NCBI GenBank assembly: GCA_964596125.1
Contig: CAZQRP010000026.1
Location: 1 to 43,525, forward strand
Origin: CAZQRP01 sp964596125
GTDB taxonomy: Bacteria > Chloroflexota > Dehalococcoidia > GIF9 > UBA5629
Direction of reading: 5' to 3'
DNA length: 43,525 nucleotides
In this document: piece after piece, positions 24,124 to 33,034 of the stretch
Position numbering within the stretch: the stretch's first letter is position 1
How the letters are laid out: the number at the start of each line of letters is the position of its first letter
Program-made: the position numbers and the translations under genes
Notes under the pieces: generated by a model
What the model saw: the letters and a program-made list of their open reading frames with translations, nothing else
Databases searched by the model: none
Told to the model about the DNA's origin: nothing

Positions 24124-25254
24124 CTACCACTGCACAAACATGGGCATGACGACGTGGACGTAGTTGTCGACGCCGACGGGGCGGATGACGCCGGGGCTGG
24201 AGGGAGTAGTTGTTTCCAGGGCAACCTGAGTCTGGTGAAGCACGCTGAGCACCTCGGTAAGATACTTGGCATTGAAGGCGATTTTGGCCTCTGCGCCGTC
24301 GATCAAGGCATCGATCTCGCCGATATTGTCGCCAATCTCTTCGGCACGGGCCGATACAGCCACTTTGCCCGGCTTAAGCTCCTCGGCACCCGGAGTAATA
24401 ATCAGGCGGACGATGCCGCTGCCATCACGGGCAAAGATGGAGGACATCCTGGTGGCCCGCAGGAACTCGGCAACATCGATAACAGCTCTGGTCTCATAGC
24501 TCTGAGGGATGAGCTGGGAGTAGTTAGGGAACGTACCTTGAATAAGCTGGGAGACCATCTCTATATTTTTAAGGCGGAATAGCACCTGGCTCTTCTGTTT
24601 GTTCATGGTGATGTCGACCGGCTCTTCGTGATCGGTGAGAAAGCGGCTCAATTCGTTGAGGGCCCGTGCCGGGATAATGACTGAAGCCTTTTCACTCACC
24701 GCCGTCATGAGCGGGGCAGTGTGGACGGCCAATCTGAAGCCGTCGGCAGCAGCCAGCGTCAGCTTGTCTTCTTCAAACTCAGCCTGGACGCCGGTAAGCA
24801 CGGGACGTGACTCCTCGGTCGCTGCAGCAAATGCAACCTGGTTGATTCCCTGCCTCAGTGCCTCAGCCTCGATCTTGGTAGCTATGCCGTCGGTAACCTG
24901 GGGTATCGGAGGGAAGTCTCCAGCTTCGAGCCCGTTGATGCGAGCCTCGAAGCGTCCACATTTAAGCTGGAGTGTTTGTTTGGCAAGGGACAGTTCGACC
25001 AGGTCACTGGGGGAGGAGTTGATATATTCAGTGAAGAGCCGGGCGGGTATGGTAATGGAACCTTCGTCTTCAACTTTGGCGCCGATCCAGCAGCTAATGG
25101 CCATCTCCAAATTGGTGGCAGCCAATTTAAGGCGGGACTGGTCAGTGGCTATCAGAACATTCTTGGTGATGGGTAGGGTGGTGCTGGTGGATACAGCTCT
25201 GCCAACTGTACCCAGTCCTTTACTAAGGTTTTCTTGAAGACAGGATAGCTTCAT
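24124..25254 (-). CDS. dnaN: DNA polymerase III beta sliding clamp
   Basis: The 376-residue protein has the three-domain clamp fold. It begins MKLSCLQENLSKGLGTVGRAV, shows TIPARLFTEYINSSP and VKVEAEALRQGINQVAFAA-like domain-2 features, and ends with VRPVGVDNYVHVVMPMFV, close to the canonical C-terminus. It forms the dimeric ring that tethers polymerase III to DNA. GGAGG precedes the ATG at 25254. It is not beside dnaA or recF, and lies as a single gene downstream of moaC on the same strand. Length is normal, so it should be the functional replicative clamp. Confidence 0.95.
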   Translation of the reverse strand: MKLSCLQENLSKGLGTVGRAVSTSTTLPITKNVLIATDQSRLKLAATNLEMAISCWIGAKVEDEGSITIPARLFTEYINSSPSDLVELSLAKQTLQLKCGRFEARINGLEAGDFPPIPQVTDGIATKIEAEALRQGINQVAFAAATEESRPVLTGVQAEFEEDKLTLAAADGFRLAVHTAPLMTAVSEKASVIIPARALNELSRFLTDHEEPVDITMNKQKSQVLFRLKNIEMVSQLIQGTFPNYSQLIPQSYETRAVIDVAEFLRATRMSSIFARDGSGIVRLIITPGAEELKPGKVAVSARAEEIGDNIGEIDALIDGAEAKIAFNAKYLTEVLSVLHQTQVALETTTPSSPGVIRPVGVDNYVHVVMPMFVQW

Positions 25255-25344
25255 AGGATACCTCCAATATTGGTGTTTAGAGTATACTCTGCTCGCAAAG
25301 GATAGTCAATGGGTTTTTGCGGGAAAAAATGAGGGCAGGTAGTG

Positions 25345-25803
25345 CTATTCAAGGACGACAGTGCCGCTCTTGCCGCCGCTTTTCTTTATCAGTCGAATAT
25401 TCTCCAGGCGAAGCGATGTATCGACAGCTTTGCACATGTCATAAATTGTCAGGGCGCATACGGTTACCGCTGTTAATGCCTCCATCTCGAAGCCCGTTTT
25501 ACCGCTGCCTTTGACCGCTGCCTCAATGTCTACTGCCGGAGTTTTTTCATCCATAGAGAACTCAATAGTGATGTCATCGATGAGCAGTGGATGGCACATG
25601 GGAATGAGGCGGTAGGTATCTTTGGCTGCCATGATACCGGCAAGGCGGGCAGCGGAGAGAGCGTCTCCCTTGGGCAAGCTCCTCTGTTTAACGGCGTTAA
25701 ATGTTGAGGCTTTCATTACTATCCTGCCCCTGGCTGTCGCCTGCCTGTTTGTGACCGGTTTTTCACCGACGTCGACCATGCGGATATTTGGAGACGGATC
25801 CAT
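25345..25803 (-). CDS. moaC: Cyclic pyranopterin monophosphate synthase
   Basis: The 152-residue protein carries the MoaC features RMVDVGEKPVTNRQATARG, the substrate-binding PMCHPLLID and the catalytic region GKTGFEMEALTAVTVCALTIYDMCKA. MoaC converts the MoaA product to cyclic pyranopterin monophosphate in molybdenum-cofactor synthesis. ATG at 25803 is preferred because AGGAGG lies six bases upstream; an in-frame TTG at 25809 would be too close to that site. It follows moaA by two bases and forms an operon with moaA, rdgB and the FBP aldolase/phosphatase. A molybdopterin enzyme lies at the right edge of the window. Confidence 0.95.
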   Translation of the reverse strand: MDPSPNIRMVDVGEKPVTNRQATARGRIVMKASTFNAVKQRSLPKGDALSAARLAGIMAAKDTYRLIPMCHPLLIDDITIEFSMDEKTPAVDIEAAVKGSGKTGFEMEALTAVTVCALTIYDMCKAVDTSLRLENIRLIKKSGGKSGTVVLE

Positions 25804-25805
25804 AA

Positions 25806-26822
25806 TCAACCTCCTACCTGAGACATGAAACGTTTACTGGGACGGCAGCCCTGGGAAAGGTTATGCTGCCTGGGCTTTTCCTTGATAGCCTGCGTTATTG
25901 CCTCCTTTATTTTTTTAATCGAGTCGGCATCGCGTAATGGCTCGCGGAGATCGATCTCCTTATCGCTCAGAAGACAGGGGCGGAGTTTACCGTCAGCGGT
26001 CAGGCGAATACGGTTGCAATTGAAGCAGAAATGCTCGCTCACGGGGCTGATGAAGCCGATAGTGCCCATGGACTTGGGCAAGTGGAAGTATTTTGCGGGG
26101 CCGTTGCCGGTCATGGAATGTGATGGCTCAAGTGCGCCCAGGCTGCTGATACGCTCCTGAATTTCATGGACAGGCATGTATTGATGTTGGGAATCGTCCT
26201 CCTTTTTTGTGGAGTGATACTCGGGTGGATTATCCGCAGAGAAAGGCATGAGCTCGATGAAACGCACATGCCAGCCTTCGGTAACTGTCATTCTGGCAAA
26301 GTCTGCGATCTCGTCGTCGTTTACACCCCGTATGGCCACAACGTTGATTTTAACCGGATTTAATGCGGCGGCTTTCGCAGCTTCGATACCCTGAAGCACT
26401 TCATTTAACCTGTTAAAGCGGGTTATCTGCTCAAATTTGTCCTGTCTCAGTGAGTCCAGGCTAATATTGACCCGCTTCAGGCCGGCATGTTTAAGCTCAT
26501 CAGCATAGTCTTTCAGCAGAACGCCGTTGGTTGTCAAGGAGATGTCATCGATTGTATGTATTTCAGCAAGCCTGGCAACCAGCTCAGTAAGGTTAGCCCT
26601 GACCAAAGGTTCTCCGCCGGTAAGCCTGATTTTGCTGATACCCATCCCGGCAGCTACCCTGGCGATTGTAACAATCTCTTCATACGAAAGCAGCTCACTG
26701 CGAGACAGCAGGTCGATACCATTAGCAGGCAAGCAGTAGACGCATCGAAGGTTGCATCGGTCTGTGACTGAGACACGGAGATAGTTTATGGGGCGGTGAC
26801 ATGAATCGGTAAGTCCTGTCAT
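25806..26822 (-). CDS. moaA: GTP 3',8-cyclase, radical SAM
   Basis: The 338-residue protein has the N-terminal radical-SAM motif CNLRCVYC, the SAM-binding LTGGEPLVR segment and the C-terminal second cluster motif CFNCNRIRLTADGKLRPCL. MoaA performs the first step of molybdenum-cofactor synthesis, rearranging GTP to 3',8-cyclo-7,8-dihydro-GTP, the substrate of MoaC. The usual C-terminal GG dipeptide is present (SQVGG). It overlaps rdgB by 4 bases and precedes moaC. An internal insertion (HSTKKEDDSQHQYMP, near residue 215) is slightly unusual but away from the active site. Confidence 0.95.
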   Translation of the reverse strand: MTGLTDSCHRPINYLRVSVTDRCNLRCVYCLPANGIDLLSRSELLSYEEIVTIARVAAGMGISKIRLTGGEPLVRANLTELVARLAEIHTIDDISLTTNGVLLKDYADELKHAGLKRVNISLDSLRQDKFEQITRFNRLNEVLQGIEAAKAAALNPVKINVVAIRGVNDDEIADFARMTVTEGWHVRFIELMPFSADNPPEYHSTKKEDDSQHQYMPVHEIQERISSLGALEPSHSMTGNGPAKYFHLPKSMGTIGFISPVSEHFCFNCNRIRLTADGKLRPCLLSDKEIDLREPLRDADSIKKIKEAITQAIKEKPRQHNLSQGCRPSKRFMSQVGG

Positions 26823-27427
26823 AATACAGCTCTCTTTACGAATTTCTCCAGTATTTTGTATACTTTTCCGGCAGCCCTGGCACGGTGGCTAATCCGGTTC
26901 TTCAACTCCGGTGGGATCTCTGCCATAGTTTTATCATATTCAGGGAGGTAGAAAACCGGATCATAGCCGAACCCGTTCTCTCCTCTGGGTTCAAAGGCGA
27001 TTATGCCCTGGCACTCACCCTGACAGATATCCAGTCGCTCTTCCGGTGTGGCTACAGCTATGACACATTTGAAGCGGGCAGTCCGTTTCTCCCAAGGAAC
27101 GTCTTTTAATCTGGTGAGAAGATAGTCAACTTTATCACTATCGCTGGCCCCATCTCCGGCATAACGGGCTGAGCGCACACCCGGCTCACCGCCAAGAGCA
27201 TCAACCTCAAGCCCGGAATCATCAGCCAGCGTGATAAGGCTGCTCAGAACAGCGTAGTAAGCGGCCTTCTGTCTGGCATTCTCCTCTAATGTGGCATAGT
27301 TCTCCTCCACAGCTACAGTTATTCCTTCCTCTATCAGGCTTACCAGTTGAAAAGGTAGTCCATCAAGGAGATGACGATACTCGCCGGTTTTTCCCTGGTT
27401 GGTGGTAGCCAATAGAAGCTTTGACAT
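26819..27427 (-). CDS. rdgB: XTP/dITP diphosphatase (house-cleaning NTPase)
   Basis: The 202-residue protein has the HAM1/RdgB motifs: LLLATTNQGKTGEYRHLL at the N-terminus, LADDSGLEVDALGGEPGVRSARYAG, and GENGFGYDPVFYLPEYDKTMAE. It hydrolyses non-canonical purine triphosphates (XTP, dITP, ITP) to monophosphates, protecting DNA and RNA. The C-terminal SHRARA motif is present. It sits 13 bases after the FBP aldolase/phosphatase gene and overlaps moaA by 4 bases. Confidence 0.94.
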   Translation of the reverse strand: MSKLLLATTNQGKTGEYRHLLDGLPFQLVSLIEEGITVAVEENYATLEENARQKAAYYAVLSSLITLADDSGLEVDALGGEPGVRSARYAGDGASDSDKVDYLLTRLKDVPWEKRTARFKCVIAVATPEERLDICQGECQGIIAFEPRGENGFGYDPVFYLPEYDKTMAEIPPELKNRISHRARAAGKVYKILEKFVKRAVL

Positions 27428-27440
27428 TTCCCTTCACGTT

Positions 27441-28535
27441 CTAGATAGTTTCGAATCTCGGCTTGAGCTTCTTCATTACTTGAGGCATGGTGGTATATTC
27501 CATCTCCTCAAGGGGCAGACGGTGCGGTTCGAATGGTCCGAGCCCGCGCAGGAAGTCAGCGATATCGAGTGCCTGCTGACGGGCGTTGTTGAAAGCTGCG
27601 TCGTCGAACATATCACCGGGGCCAACCAGATTACCTTCCGAAAGCTGGAAACCGGCAGCAATCACCCGTGGCGGACCATCGAAGCGAGTGCAATTGCTGT
27701 CTCTCACAGCCACAGGCAGCAGCGGGCCGTGGTGTGAACCCCTCATCCATCCTTCAACTATATTGGGAGAGGCAAAAGGTTCAAGGATCTCGCCAACTGC
27801 CGGGAAAATTCCCTGAGAGCGGACAATGCACACCGGGTCATCCTTGCCAACGTACCTGCCGGCAATTAACGACAGGCGTTGTGTGGAAGATGAAGCCGCT
27901 ATTTCACCGGTATCGCGGTGGTACACTGCCTTGATGGCGTAGCGGCTGGTTGCGCCGAGGAAGACCAGCATATCATAGATTTCCTCGGGAGCATTGAACA
28001 TTATTTTTTTACTCTCTTTGACATCGTGGATCTCGAATACAAAACCGTTATGCATGTTCGAAGCAATGACTAGGCCGATGGTATTAAAAGGGTCGGCAAA
28101 AATTTTATAAAGAGGCAGGTTCCAGGCACCTGAGGCAGTTTTATCTGCCATAAAGATAACAACCGTCTCAGCTTCCCGTTCTTCGAATTGCATCTCAGCA
28201 ACTCCAGGGCCAAGCCCCTTCACATTACCGGCGAAGGCATCAGACAGAAGGTCCTGACCGGCACCATGCAGCTTCAACTTCTTTGCTACCTTGGTACAAT
28301 CTACGAAGATATCCCAGGCCATCTGGTGAATTTTATCGTTATCTACACCATACTGGTGAGTCATTATGAGCTGGAGATCATCGCCACACCTGGTAACATG
28401 GTAATCAATTATGAGACCTGCCTTTTTTGCTTTACCCATACTTTCTTCAGCCTGACCTAATACTTCAGGATGCGAGCTTGAATGACCAACGTAGCCACCG
28501 ACATCGGCTTTGATAGCACTTAGGGTTACTATCAC
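27441..28535 (-). CDS. Fructose 1,6-bisphosphate aldolase/phosphatase (class V FBPase)
   Basis: The 364-residue protein starts VTLSAIKADVGGYVGHSS and contains CGDDLQLIMTHQYG, LLSDAFAGNVKGLGPGVAEM, and GWMRGSHHGPLLPVA, the signatures of the bifunctional archaeal-type enzyme. It joins triose phosphates and dephosphorylates the product to fructose 6-phosphate, making gluconeogenesis one-way. It is typical of archaea and deep-branching anaerobic or autotrophic bacteria. Asp-rich metal sites (ADVGG, CGDD) are present. It heads an operon with rdgB, moaA and moaC. Together with the C1-transfer operon nearby it suggests an organism building sugars from C1/C2 units. Confidence 0.94.
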   Translation of the reverse strand: MIVTLSAIKADVGGYVGHSSSHPEVLGQAEESMGKAKKAGLIIDYHVTRCGDDLQLIMTHQYGVDNDKIHQMAWDIFVDCTKVAKKLKLHGAGQDLLSDAFAGNVKGLGPGVAEMQFEEREAETVVIFMADKTASGAWNLPLYKIFADPFNTIGLVIASNMHNGFVFEIHDVKESKKIMFNAPEEIYDMLVFLGATSRYAIKAVYHRDTGEIAASSSTQRLSLIAGRYVGKDDPVCIVRSQGIFPAVGEILEPFASPNIVEGWMRGSHHGPLLPVAVRDSNCTRFDGPPRVIAAGFQLSEGNLVGPGDMFDDAAFNNARQQALDIADFLRGLGPFEPHRLPLEEMEYTTMPQVMKKLKPRFETI

Positions 28536-28712
28536 TCTTAACCTCCTTATTTAAATTGTATATCGATAACCGTTGTTCAAATGAACAATGAGTACCAGAA
28601 ATAATGACCGGGTGCCGGCTATTCTCAGAGTAAATCCTGCTGTAACAAAGAAATCTTAACTTGCTCTCTTATGTATTTGCTGCGCCAGCGTGCCGTTTCC
28701 CGGCATCAAACC

Positions 28713-29231
28713 TCAGTAATCGATCCCCCTGCGGGATGGTATTCCTTTGTCATAGGGGTGCTTCAATTTGACCATATCAGTGACCAGGTCAGCGAGTTCG
28801 ATCACTCTCGGGTCGGCATAACGACTGGTGAGAATAAGTTCTACATAGTCCGGTCTATCCTTTATCAGGTCAATAACCTTTTCAATGTCAAGCAGTTTCC
28901 AGTATGCCGCCACATTGACTTCATCAAGGACAACCATGTCGTACTTTTGGCTGAGCATTGTATTTCGGGCAGTTTCTAAAGCTTTTTGAGCTTCCTCCTT
29001 TTCCTCCTGCTTACTATCTGCCGGGTCGACGAAGCTTTCAGACCCGAACCTGGCAAAGGTAACGTTAGGCGATTCCGATAATACTTTTTGCTCTCCGTAG
29101 GGGAAGTTACCTTTCATAAAATAAACGATGTGGACTCTGCGTCCGTGACCTGAGGCACGGAGAGTTATACCCAGCGCTGCCGATGTTTTTCCCTTGCCAT
29201 CACCCGTATAAATTTCCACCAGCCCTTTCAT
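28713..29231 (-). CDS. cobO: Cob(I)yrinic acid a,c-diamide adenosyltransferase
   Basis: The 172-residue protein begins KGLVEIYTGDGKGKTSAALG, the P-loop of the CobA/CobO/BtuR family. It continues with VHIVYFMKGNFPYGE, MVVLDEVNVAAYW, and the terminal HPYDKGIPSRRGIDY. It adenosylates Co(I) corrinoids to give the adenosyl form. ATG at 29231 is chosen, as the family starts right at this point; a TTG at 29291 would add 20 poorly conserved residues. The neighbouring corrinoid methyltransferase operon makes a cobalamin-handling role locally sensible, although it is on the other strand. Confidence 0.92.
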   Translation of the reverse strand: MKGLVEIYTGDGKGKTSAALGITLRASGHGRRVHIVYFMKGNFPYGEQKVLSESPNVTFARFGSESFVDPADSKQEEKEEAQKALETARNTMLSQKYDMVVLDEVNVAAYWKLLDIEKVIDLIKDRPDYVELILTSRYADPRVIELADLVTDMVKLKHPYDKGIPSRRGIDY

Positions 29232-29981
29232 TGCATTTTCAGGAGATAAGGCTGTATAGAATTCCTTGGATACACTAGGTGAGTTTAACAAATGGCTGCT
29301 AGAGTGTCAAACGAGCTGACTATTAATGCCCGGTGTGAATTCCATAGAGTAGATTCTAAAAGCCCTTTCCCGCGGATTGTCATCTGTGCGGATTTGTTCA
29401 GCTTTCTATTTTGTAGAGTGCTGAAGAACTGAGCGTCAATCCTCTTATCACCCCAATCCCGGAGCAATTAAAAATCTTGACAATGAGTGTATAATTGGGT
29501 CAGTTGGCGCTTTACTACCACATGAATGTCATACGTGTTGTATAGATATAAAGCCGCCTCCATGAAAAGGAGCGTAGTGATGGAAAACAGATATGTATGT
29601 TAACGTAGCGCCGCTGGCCATTGGAGTTGACCATATAAGTCCGAATATACTTCTTCATCATTATAGCTGTCTCGTTGTTTCATTGTTTAAATAGTACTGT
29701 TTATTTCCATTGTCTCTTACCAGGCGTTGGTCTGGTCAAGAGGAAGAGGAAGAGATGTGGAAGAGGGGCGCTAGCCCTCTTGAACGCCCTGCTATTTTGT
29801 TCTGAGGAGACTCACAGAGAGGTGAAACCTCTCTTACTAAAAGTTTTCCCCCTCTATTTGAGGGAGAGGGAGATAAGGTGGTTGAAGGTGTTCTTGATTG
29901 GGCTGAGAAGGGAAAAATATAAAACTAAAAACTGAGGCCTTTTAAAATTAAACAGCCTCACAAAGGAAAGGGAGGTAATCT
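29232..29981. other. Intergenic region upstream of the methyltransferase operon
   Basis: About 750 bases with no supported gene. Open frames at 29285-29467 (minus) and 29675-29935 (plus) lack family features. A run of purine-rich and complementary pyrimidine-rich stretches forms hairpins (separate entry). I saw no cobalamin-riboswitch signature and no well-spaced promoter; TTGACA at 29477 and TATAAT at 29490 are only 7 bases apart. Confidence 0.5.
29761..29864. repeat. Cluster of G/C-rich hairpins, possible dispersed repeat
   Basis: Three inverted repeats follow each other: AAGAGGG/CCCTCTT (29761-29781), AGAGAGG/CCTCTCT (29816-29834) and CCCTC/GAGGG (29850-29864). The stems share the same AGAGGG/CCCTCT theme. 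This looks like a repetitive intergenic element or a leader structure rather than coding DNA. Confidence 0.4.
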
Positions 29982-30662
29982 ATGCCTACAGAGGAAAGGA
30001 CCAAAGAGATTCTAAAGGAATTGCACACTGCGGTAGTGGCGTTCGAAGAGGATGACGTCGTGAAATGGGCTCAAGTTGCTCTGGATGAAGGCGTGGACCC
30101 CTTTGTAGCAGCAATGGAAGGCCTGGCCGAGGGCATGATAGAAGTTGGTGAGCGGTACAATAGAAAGGAGTATTTTGTCCCGGAACTGCTGCTATGTGCC
30201 GATGCATTATATGCTGGACTTGATATCCTTCGACCAGCTATTGAGGCTTCGGGCAGGGAATCAGAGGTGAAAGGCTCGATAGTCCTTGGTGTAGTTGAGG
30301 GCGATGTTCACGACATCGGTAAAAACCTGGTCAAGCTGATGTTTGAGGTAGCCGGCTGGACTGTTCATGACCTGGGAAAGGATGTGCCGCTCGATAGATT
30401 CGTTGAAGAGCAGATCAGGACCGATTCTAATATTGTGGGCATATCAGCTTTGATGACAACCAGCATGCTGGCAATGCCGGAGATTATAAAGAGATTGAGA
30501 GCCAGAAATCCAAACGTCCGTATCATGCTCGGTGGTGCTCCAATAAATCCCGAAGTCGCCGAAAAGTACGGCGCTGACGGCTATGCCAAGACTGCCGGCA
30601 CAGCGGTTGATGAAGCCATTAGACTTTTAAAGATGCTGAAAGAGGAGGAGATGGGCAAGTAA
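29982..30662 (+). CDS. Corrinoid protein of a methyltransferase system
   Basis: The 226-residue protein has the two-part fold of MtaC/MtbC/MttC-like corrinoid proteins. An N-terminal four-helix cap (residues 1-90; GLAEGMIEVGERYNRKEYFVPELLL) is followed by a cobalamin-binding Rossmann domain. The cobalt ligand motif is DVHDIGKNLV with H110, later supported by SALMTTSM and LGGAPINPEVAEKYGADGYA. It accepts a methyl group from a donor-specific methyltransferase and passes it on. It heads the operon, with GGGAGG before the ATG, and the first UroD-fold methyltransferase begins 37 bases later. Only one corrinoid protein gene is seen, so all four UroD-fold enzymes may share it. Confidence 0.93.
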   Translation: MPTEERTKEILKELHTAVVAFEEDDVVKWAQVALDEGVDPFVAAMEGLAEGMIEVGERYNRKEYFVPELLLCADALYAGLDILRPAIEASGRESEVKGSIVLGVVEGDVHDIGKNLVKLMFEVAGWTVHDLGKDVPLDRFVEEQIRTDSNIVGISALMTTSMLAMPEIIKRLRARNPNVRIMLGGAPINPEVAEKYGADGYAKTAGTAVDEAIRLLKMLKEEEMGK

Positions 30663-30699
30663 ATTCACCCTGTATGTCTTTAGTAAGGAGGCTTATATC

Positions 30700-31785
30700 A
30701 TGGATAGCAGAACAGGAACCATGACTGACCGGGAGCGGATTGAGGCTTTACTGAGACGTGAGAAGCCTGACCGGGTCCCCAACTGGCCGTTTGGCATCTC
30801 GGGCTATGCCGTCGTGAACGCCGGCTATACTATTGCCGATGCATATAATAAGCCGGAGAAGTCCCTGGAAGCGCAGCGATGGTGCTGTGAACAATATGGC
30901 TGGGTGTTCACTCCATCAATGGGCTATGCTGCTCATGGTGGTTGGGAGTTCGGTGGAGAAATCAAGTGGCCCAGCGGTGAGTATACCCAGGCCCCTACAA
31001 TCAGCAAATATCCGGTAGAAACAGAGGACGATGTCTGGAATTTAGAAGTGCCTGATCTGGAAACAGCCGGCATCGTTCCCCTGATGAAGGAGTTCTACAA
31101 ATTATCGTCGCAGGAAAGGCTTGATAATGAGCCATTTAATGTAAGAACGTCCAGTGCAGGTGGTGCTTTCACAACTGCCGGCAATATCGCGAGTCCGGAT
31201 AGATTCCTGAGGTGGCTCATTAAGAAGCCCGATGTTGCTCACCGTCTGCTGCGGCTGGCTACCGACTATATTGTAAAGCTAGGTCAGTACTGGAAGGATA
31301 CCTTTGGTCTGGAGGGGGTCCTGCCAGTGGGTGGCGAACCGACGTCGGCTAACCAGCTCATTTCCCCAAGGCAGTTTGAGCAGTTTGCACTTCCTTATAA
31401 CAGGGAGTGCAACGAAAAGCTGCTGGGGATGGGGTACAGGCACCTTTATATGCATGTTTGTGGTGAGCAGAACGATAATCTACCCTACTGGGCGCAGATA
31501 CCAATGGGCGATCCTGGCTTTGTCAGTATCGGCCATGAGATTGAGATTGAGAAGGCGGCCGAGTATTTCCCCAATGATATTATTATAGGTAACATTGAGC
31601 CGGCGATAATCCAGACGGGTACTCCGCAGCAAGTCTATGAGCTTGCCAGGAGAGTCATCGAGCAAGGAAAGAGGTGTCCGGGAGGGTTTGCCCTATCGCC
31701 AGGCTGCGGGCTGCCGCCCAAGTCACCACCGCTTAATGTCTGGATGATGACCAAAGCTGTAAATGATTTTGGCTGGTATGATTAG
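30700..31785 (+). CDS. UroD-fold corrinoid methyltransferase, copy 1
   Basis: The 361-residue protein belongs to the uroporphyrinogen-decarboxylase-like family that includes MtaA, MtbA and O-demethylase methyltransferases. It begins MTDRERIEALLRREKPDRVP. It carries a predicted zinc site: H252 and C254 in YMHVCGEQND, and C336 in SPGCGLPPKSPP. The expected role is to transfer a methyl group from a donor (for example a methoxylated aromatic) to the Co(I) corrinoid protein encoded just upstream. No uroporphyrinogen-binding features are evident. It is followed by two tandem paralogues with the same leader and SD, AAGGAGG. The 3' end is identical over 180 bases to copy 3. Confidence 0.88.
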   Translation: MDSRTGTMTDRERIEALLRREKPDRVPNWPFGISGYAVVNAGYTIADAYNKPEKSLEAQRWCCEQYGWVFTPSMGYAAHGGWEFGGEIKWPSGEYTQAPTISKYPVETEDDVWNLEVPDLETAGIVPLMKEFYKLSSQERLDNEPFNVRTSSAGGAFTTAGNIASPDRFLRWLIKKPDVAHRLLRLATDYIVKLGQYWKDTFGLEGVLPVGGEPTSANQLISPRQFEQFALPYNRECNEKLLGMGYRHLYMHVCGEQNDNLPYWAQIPMGDPGFVSIGHEIEIEKAAEYFPNDIIIGNIEPAIIQTGTPQQVYELARRVIEQGKRCPGGFALSPGCGLPPKSPPLNVWMMTKAVNDFGWYD

Positions 31786-31868
31786 AGGAATGTTGTTTCC
31801 AGTATCTGATGGACTGCAAAAAGTAATCGATATGAGCCAGGTGCGTGGAAGTAAAGGAGGCTTATATC

Positions 31869-32951
31869 ATGGGCAGTAGAACAGGAGCCATGACTGACCG
31901 GGAGCGGATTGAGGCTTTACTGAGACGTGAGAAACCGGACCGGGTCCCTATCTGGCCCTTTGCCCCTACAGGATTTGCCGTGGTGTATACTGGCACTCAC
32001 GTTGCCGATGCATATAATAAACCTGAGGTGGCTCTTGCTGCACAACGCAAGGCGGCACAAGATTTTAGCTGGGTTTTTATTCCGTGGATGGGTTACGCTG
32101 CCTACGGTTGCTGGGAGTTCGGTGGAGAAATCAAGTGGCCCAGTAGTGAGTTTGCCCAGGCTCCAACAATCAGCAAATATCCGGTAGAAACAGAGGACGA
32201 TGTCTGGAATCTAACAGTGCCTGATGTCAAGACAGCCGGTATCATTCCCTTGATGAGGGAGTTCTACAAATTATCGTCGCAGGAAAGACTTGATAATAAG
32301 CCATTCAACGTAAGTCCAGTTGTGGGTAGTGCTTTCACCCGTGCCGGCAATATTTGCGGCGTAGACAAACTTTGCATATGGCTGCTCAAGAAGCCCGATG
32401 TTGCTCACCGCCTGCTGAGGCTGGCTACCGACCATTCACTGGATCTAGCTGAATATTGGAAAAACTTATTTGGTGTAGATGGGATCCTACCCTTTACCGG
32501 CGAGGCGACATCGTGCAACGACTTGATCTCGCCCAGGCAGTTTGAAGAGTTTAACTTGCCCTATATTATAGAGATCCATGAGAAATTGCTGGCAATGGGT
32601 TTTAAGCATATACAGTGTCTAATTTCCGGTGACCACAGTGCCAACCTACCATATTGGGCGCAAGTGCCAATGGGTGATCCTGGTATAGTCCGTATCCCTC
32701 ATGAGATAGACCTCGAAACTGCATACGAATATTTCCCCAACGACATCATCGTAGGCAACCTTGAACCAGCCATTATACAGACCAGCACACCGGAGGAAGT
32801 TTACAGGGCTACGAGTCAAGTCCTTGAGAAGGGTAAGACATTACCTGGAGGATTTGTCTTTTCACAGGGCGATGACTTACCGCCAATGGCACCTCCTGTT
32901 AATGTAATGGCAATGACCAGGGCAATCAATGATTTTGGCTGGCATGATTAG
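31869..32951 (+). CDS. UroD-fold methyltransferase, copy 2, zinc ligands lost
   Basis: The 360-residue protein is the diverged middle paralogue. The frame, start region and many blocks match copies 1 and 3 (TDRERIEALLRREKPDRVP, STSKY-type segment, VAHRLLRLATD). The zinc ligands are gone: the H-x-C pair reads L251 and S253 (QCLISGD), and the third Cys reads D335 (SQGDDLPPMAPP). It may use another mechanism, bind a different donor, or act as a structural partner of the zinc-bearing copies. The start is the ATG at 31869 behind GGAGG, not the upstream in-frame ATG at 31845. The reading frame is otherwise open and looks under constraint, so it is not a pseudogene. Confidence 0.87.
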   Translation: MGSRTGAMTDRERIEALLRREKPDRVPIWPFAPTGFAVVYTGTHVADAYNKPEVALAAQRKAAQDFSWVFIPWMGYAAYGCWEFGGEIKWPSSEFAQAPTISKYPVETEDDVWNLTVPDVKTAGIIPLMREFYKLSSQERLDNKPFNVSPVVGSAFTRAGNICGVDKLCIWLLKKPDVAHRLLRLATDHSLDLAEYWKNLFGVDGILPFTGEATSCNDLISPRQFEEFNLPYIIEIHEKLLAMGFKHIQCLISGDHSANLPYWAQVPMGDPGIVRIPHEIDLETAYEYFPNDIIVGNLEPAIIQTSTPEEVYRATSQVLEKGKTLPGGFVFSQGDDLPPMAPPVNVMAMTRAINDFGWHD

Positions 32952-33034
32952 AGGGATGTTGTTTGCGGTATCTGATAGGTTGTGCAAAGGTATCGATATG
33001 AGCGAGAGGTGTGCAAGTAAAGGAGGCTTATATC

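Noticed and set aside
29477..29495. TTGACA and TATAAT upstream of the methyltransferase operon
   Set aside because: The hexamers are only 7 bases apart, which is too short for a sigma-70 promoter.
29675..29935. Plus-strand 86-codon open frame upstream of the corrinoid protein gene
   Set aside because: It runs through the repeated hairpins, is very rich in Arg/Lys/Leu of low-complexity type, and has no ribosome-binding site or family match.
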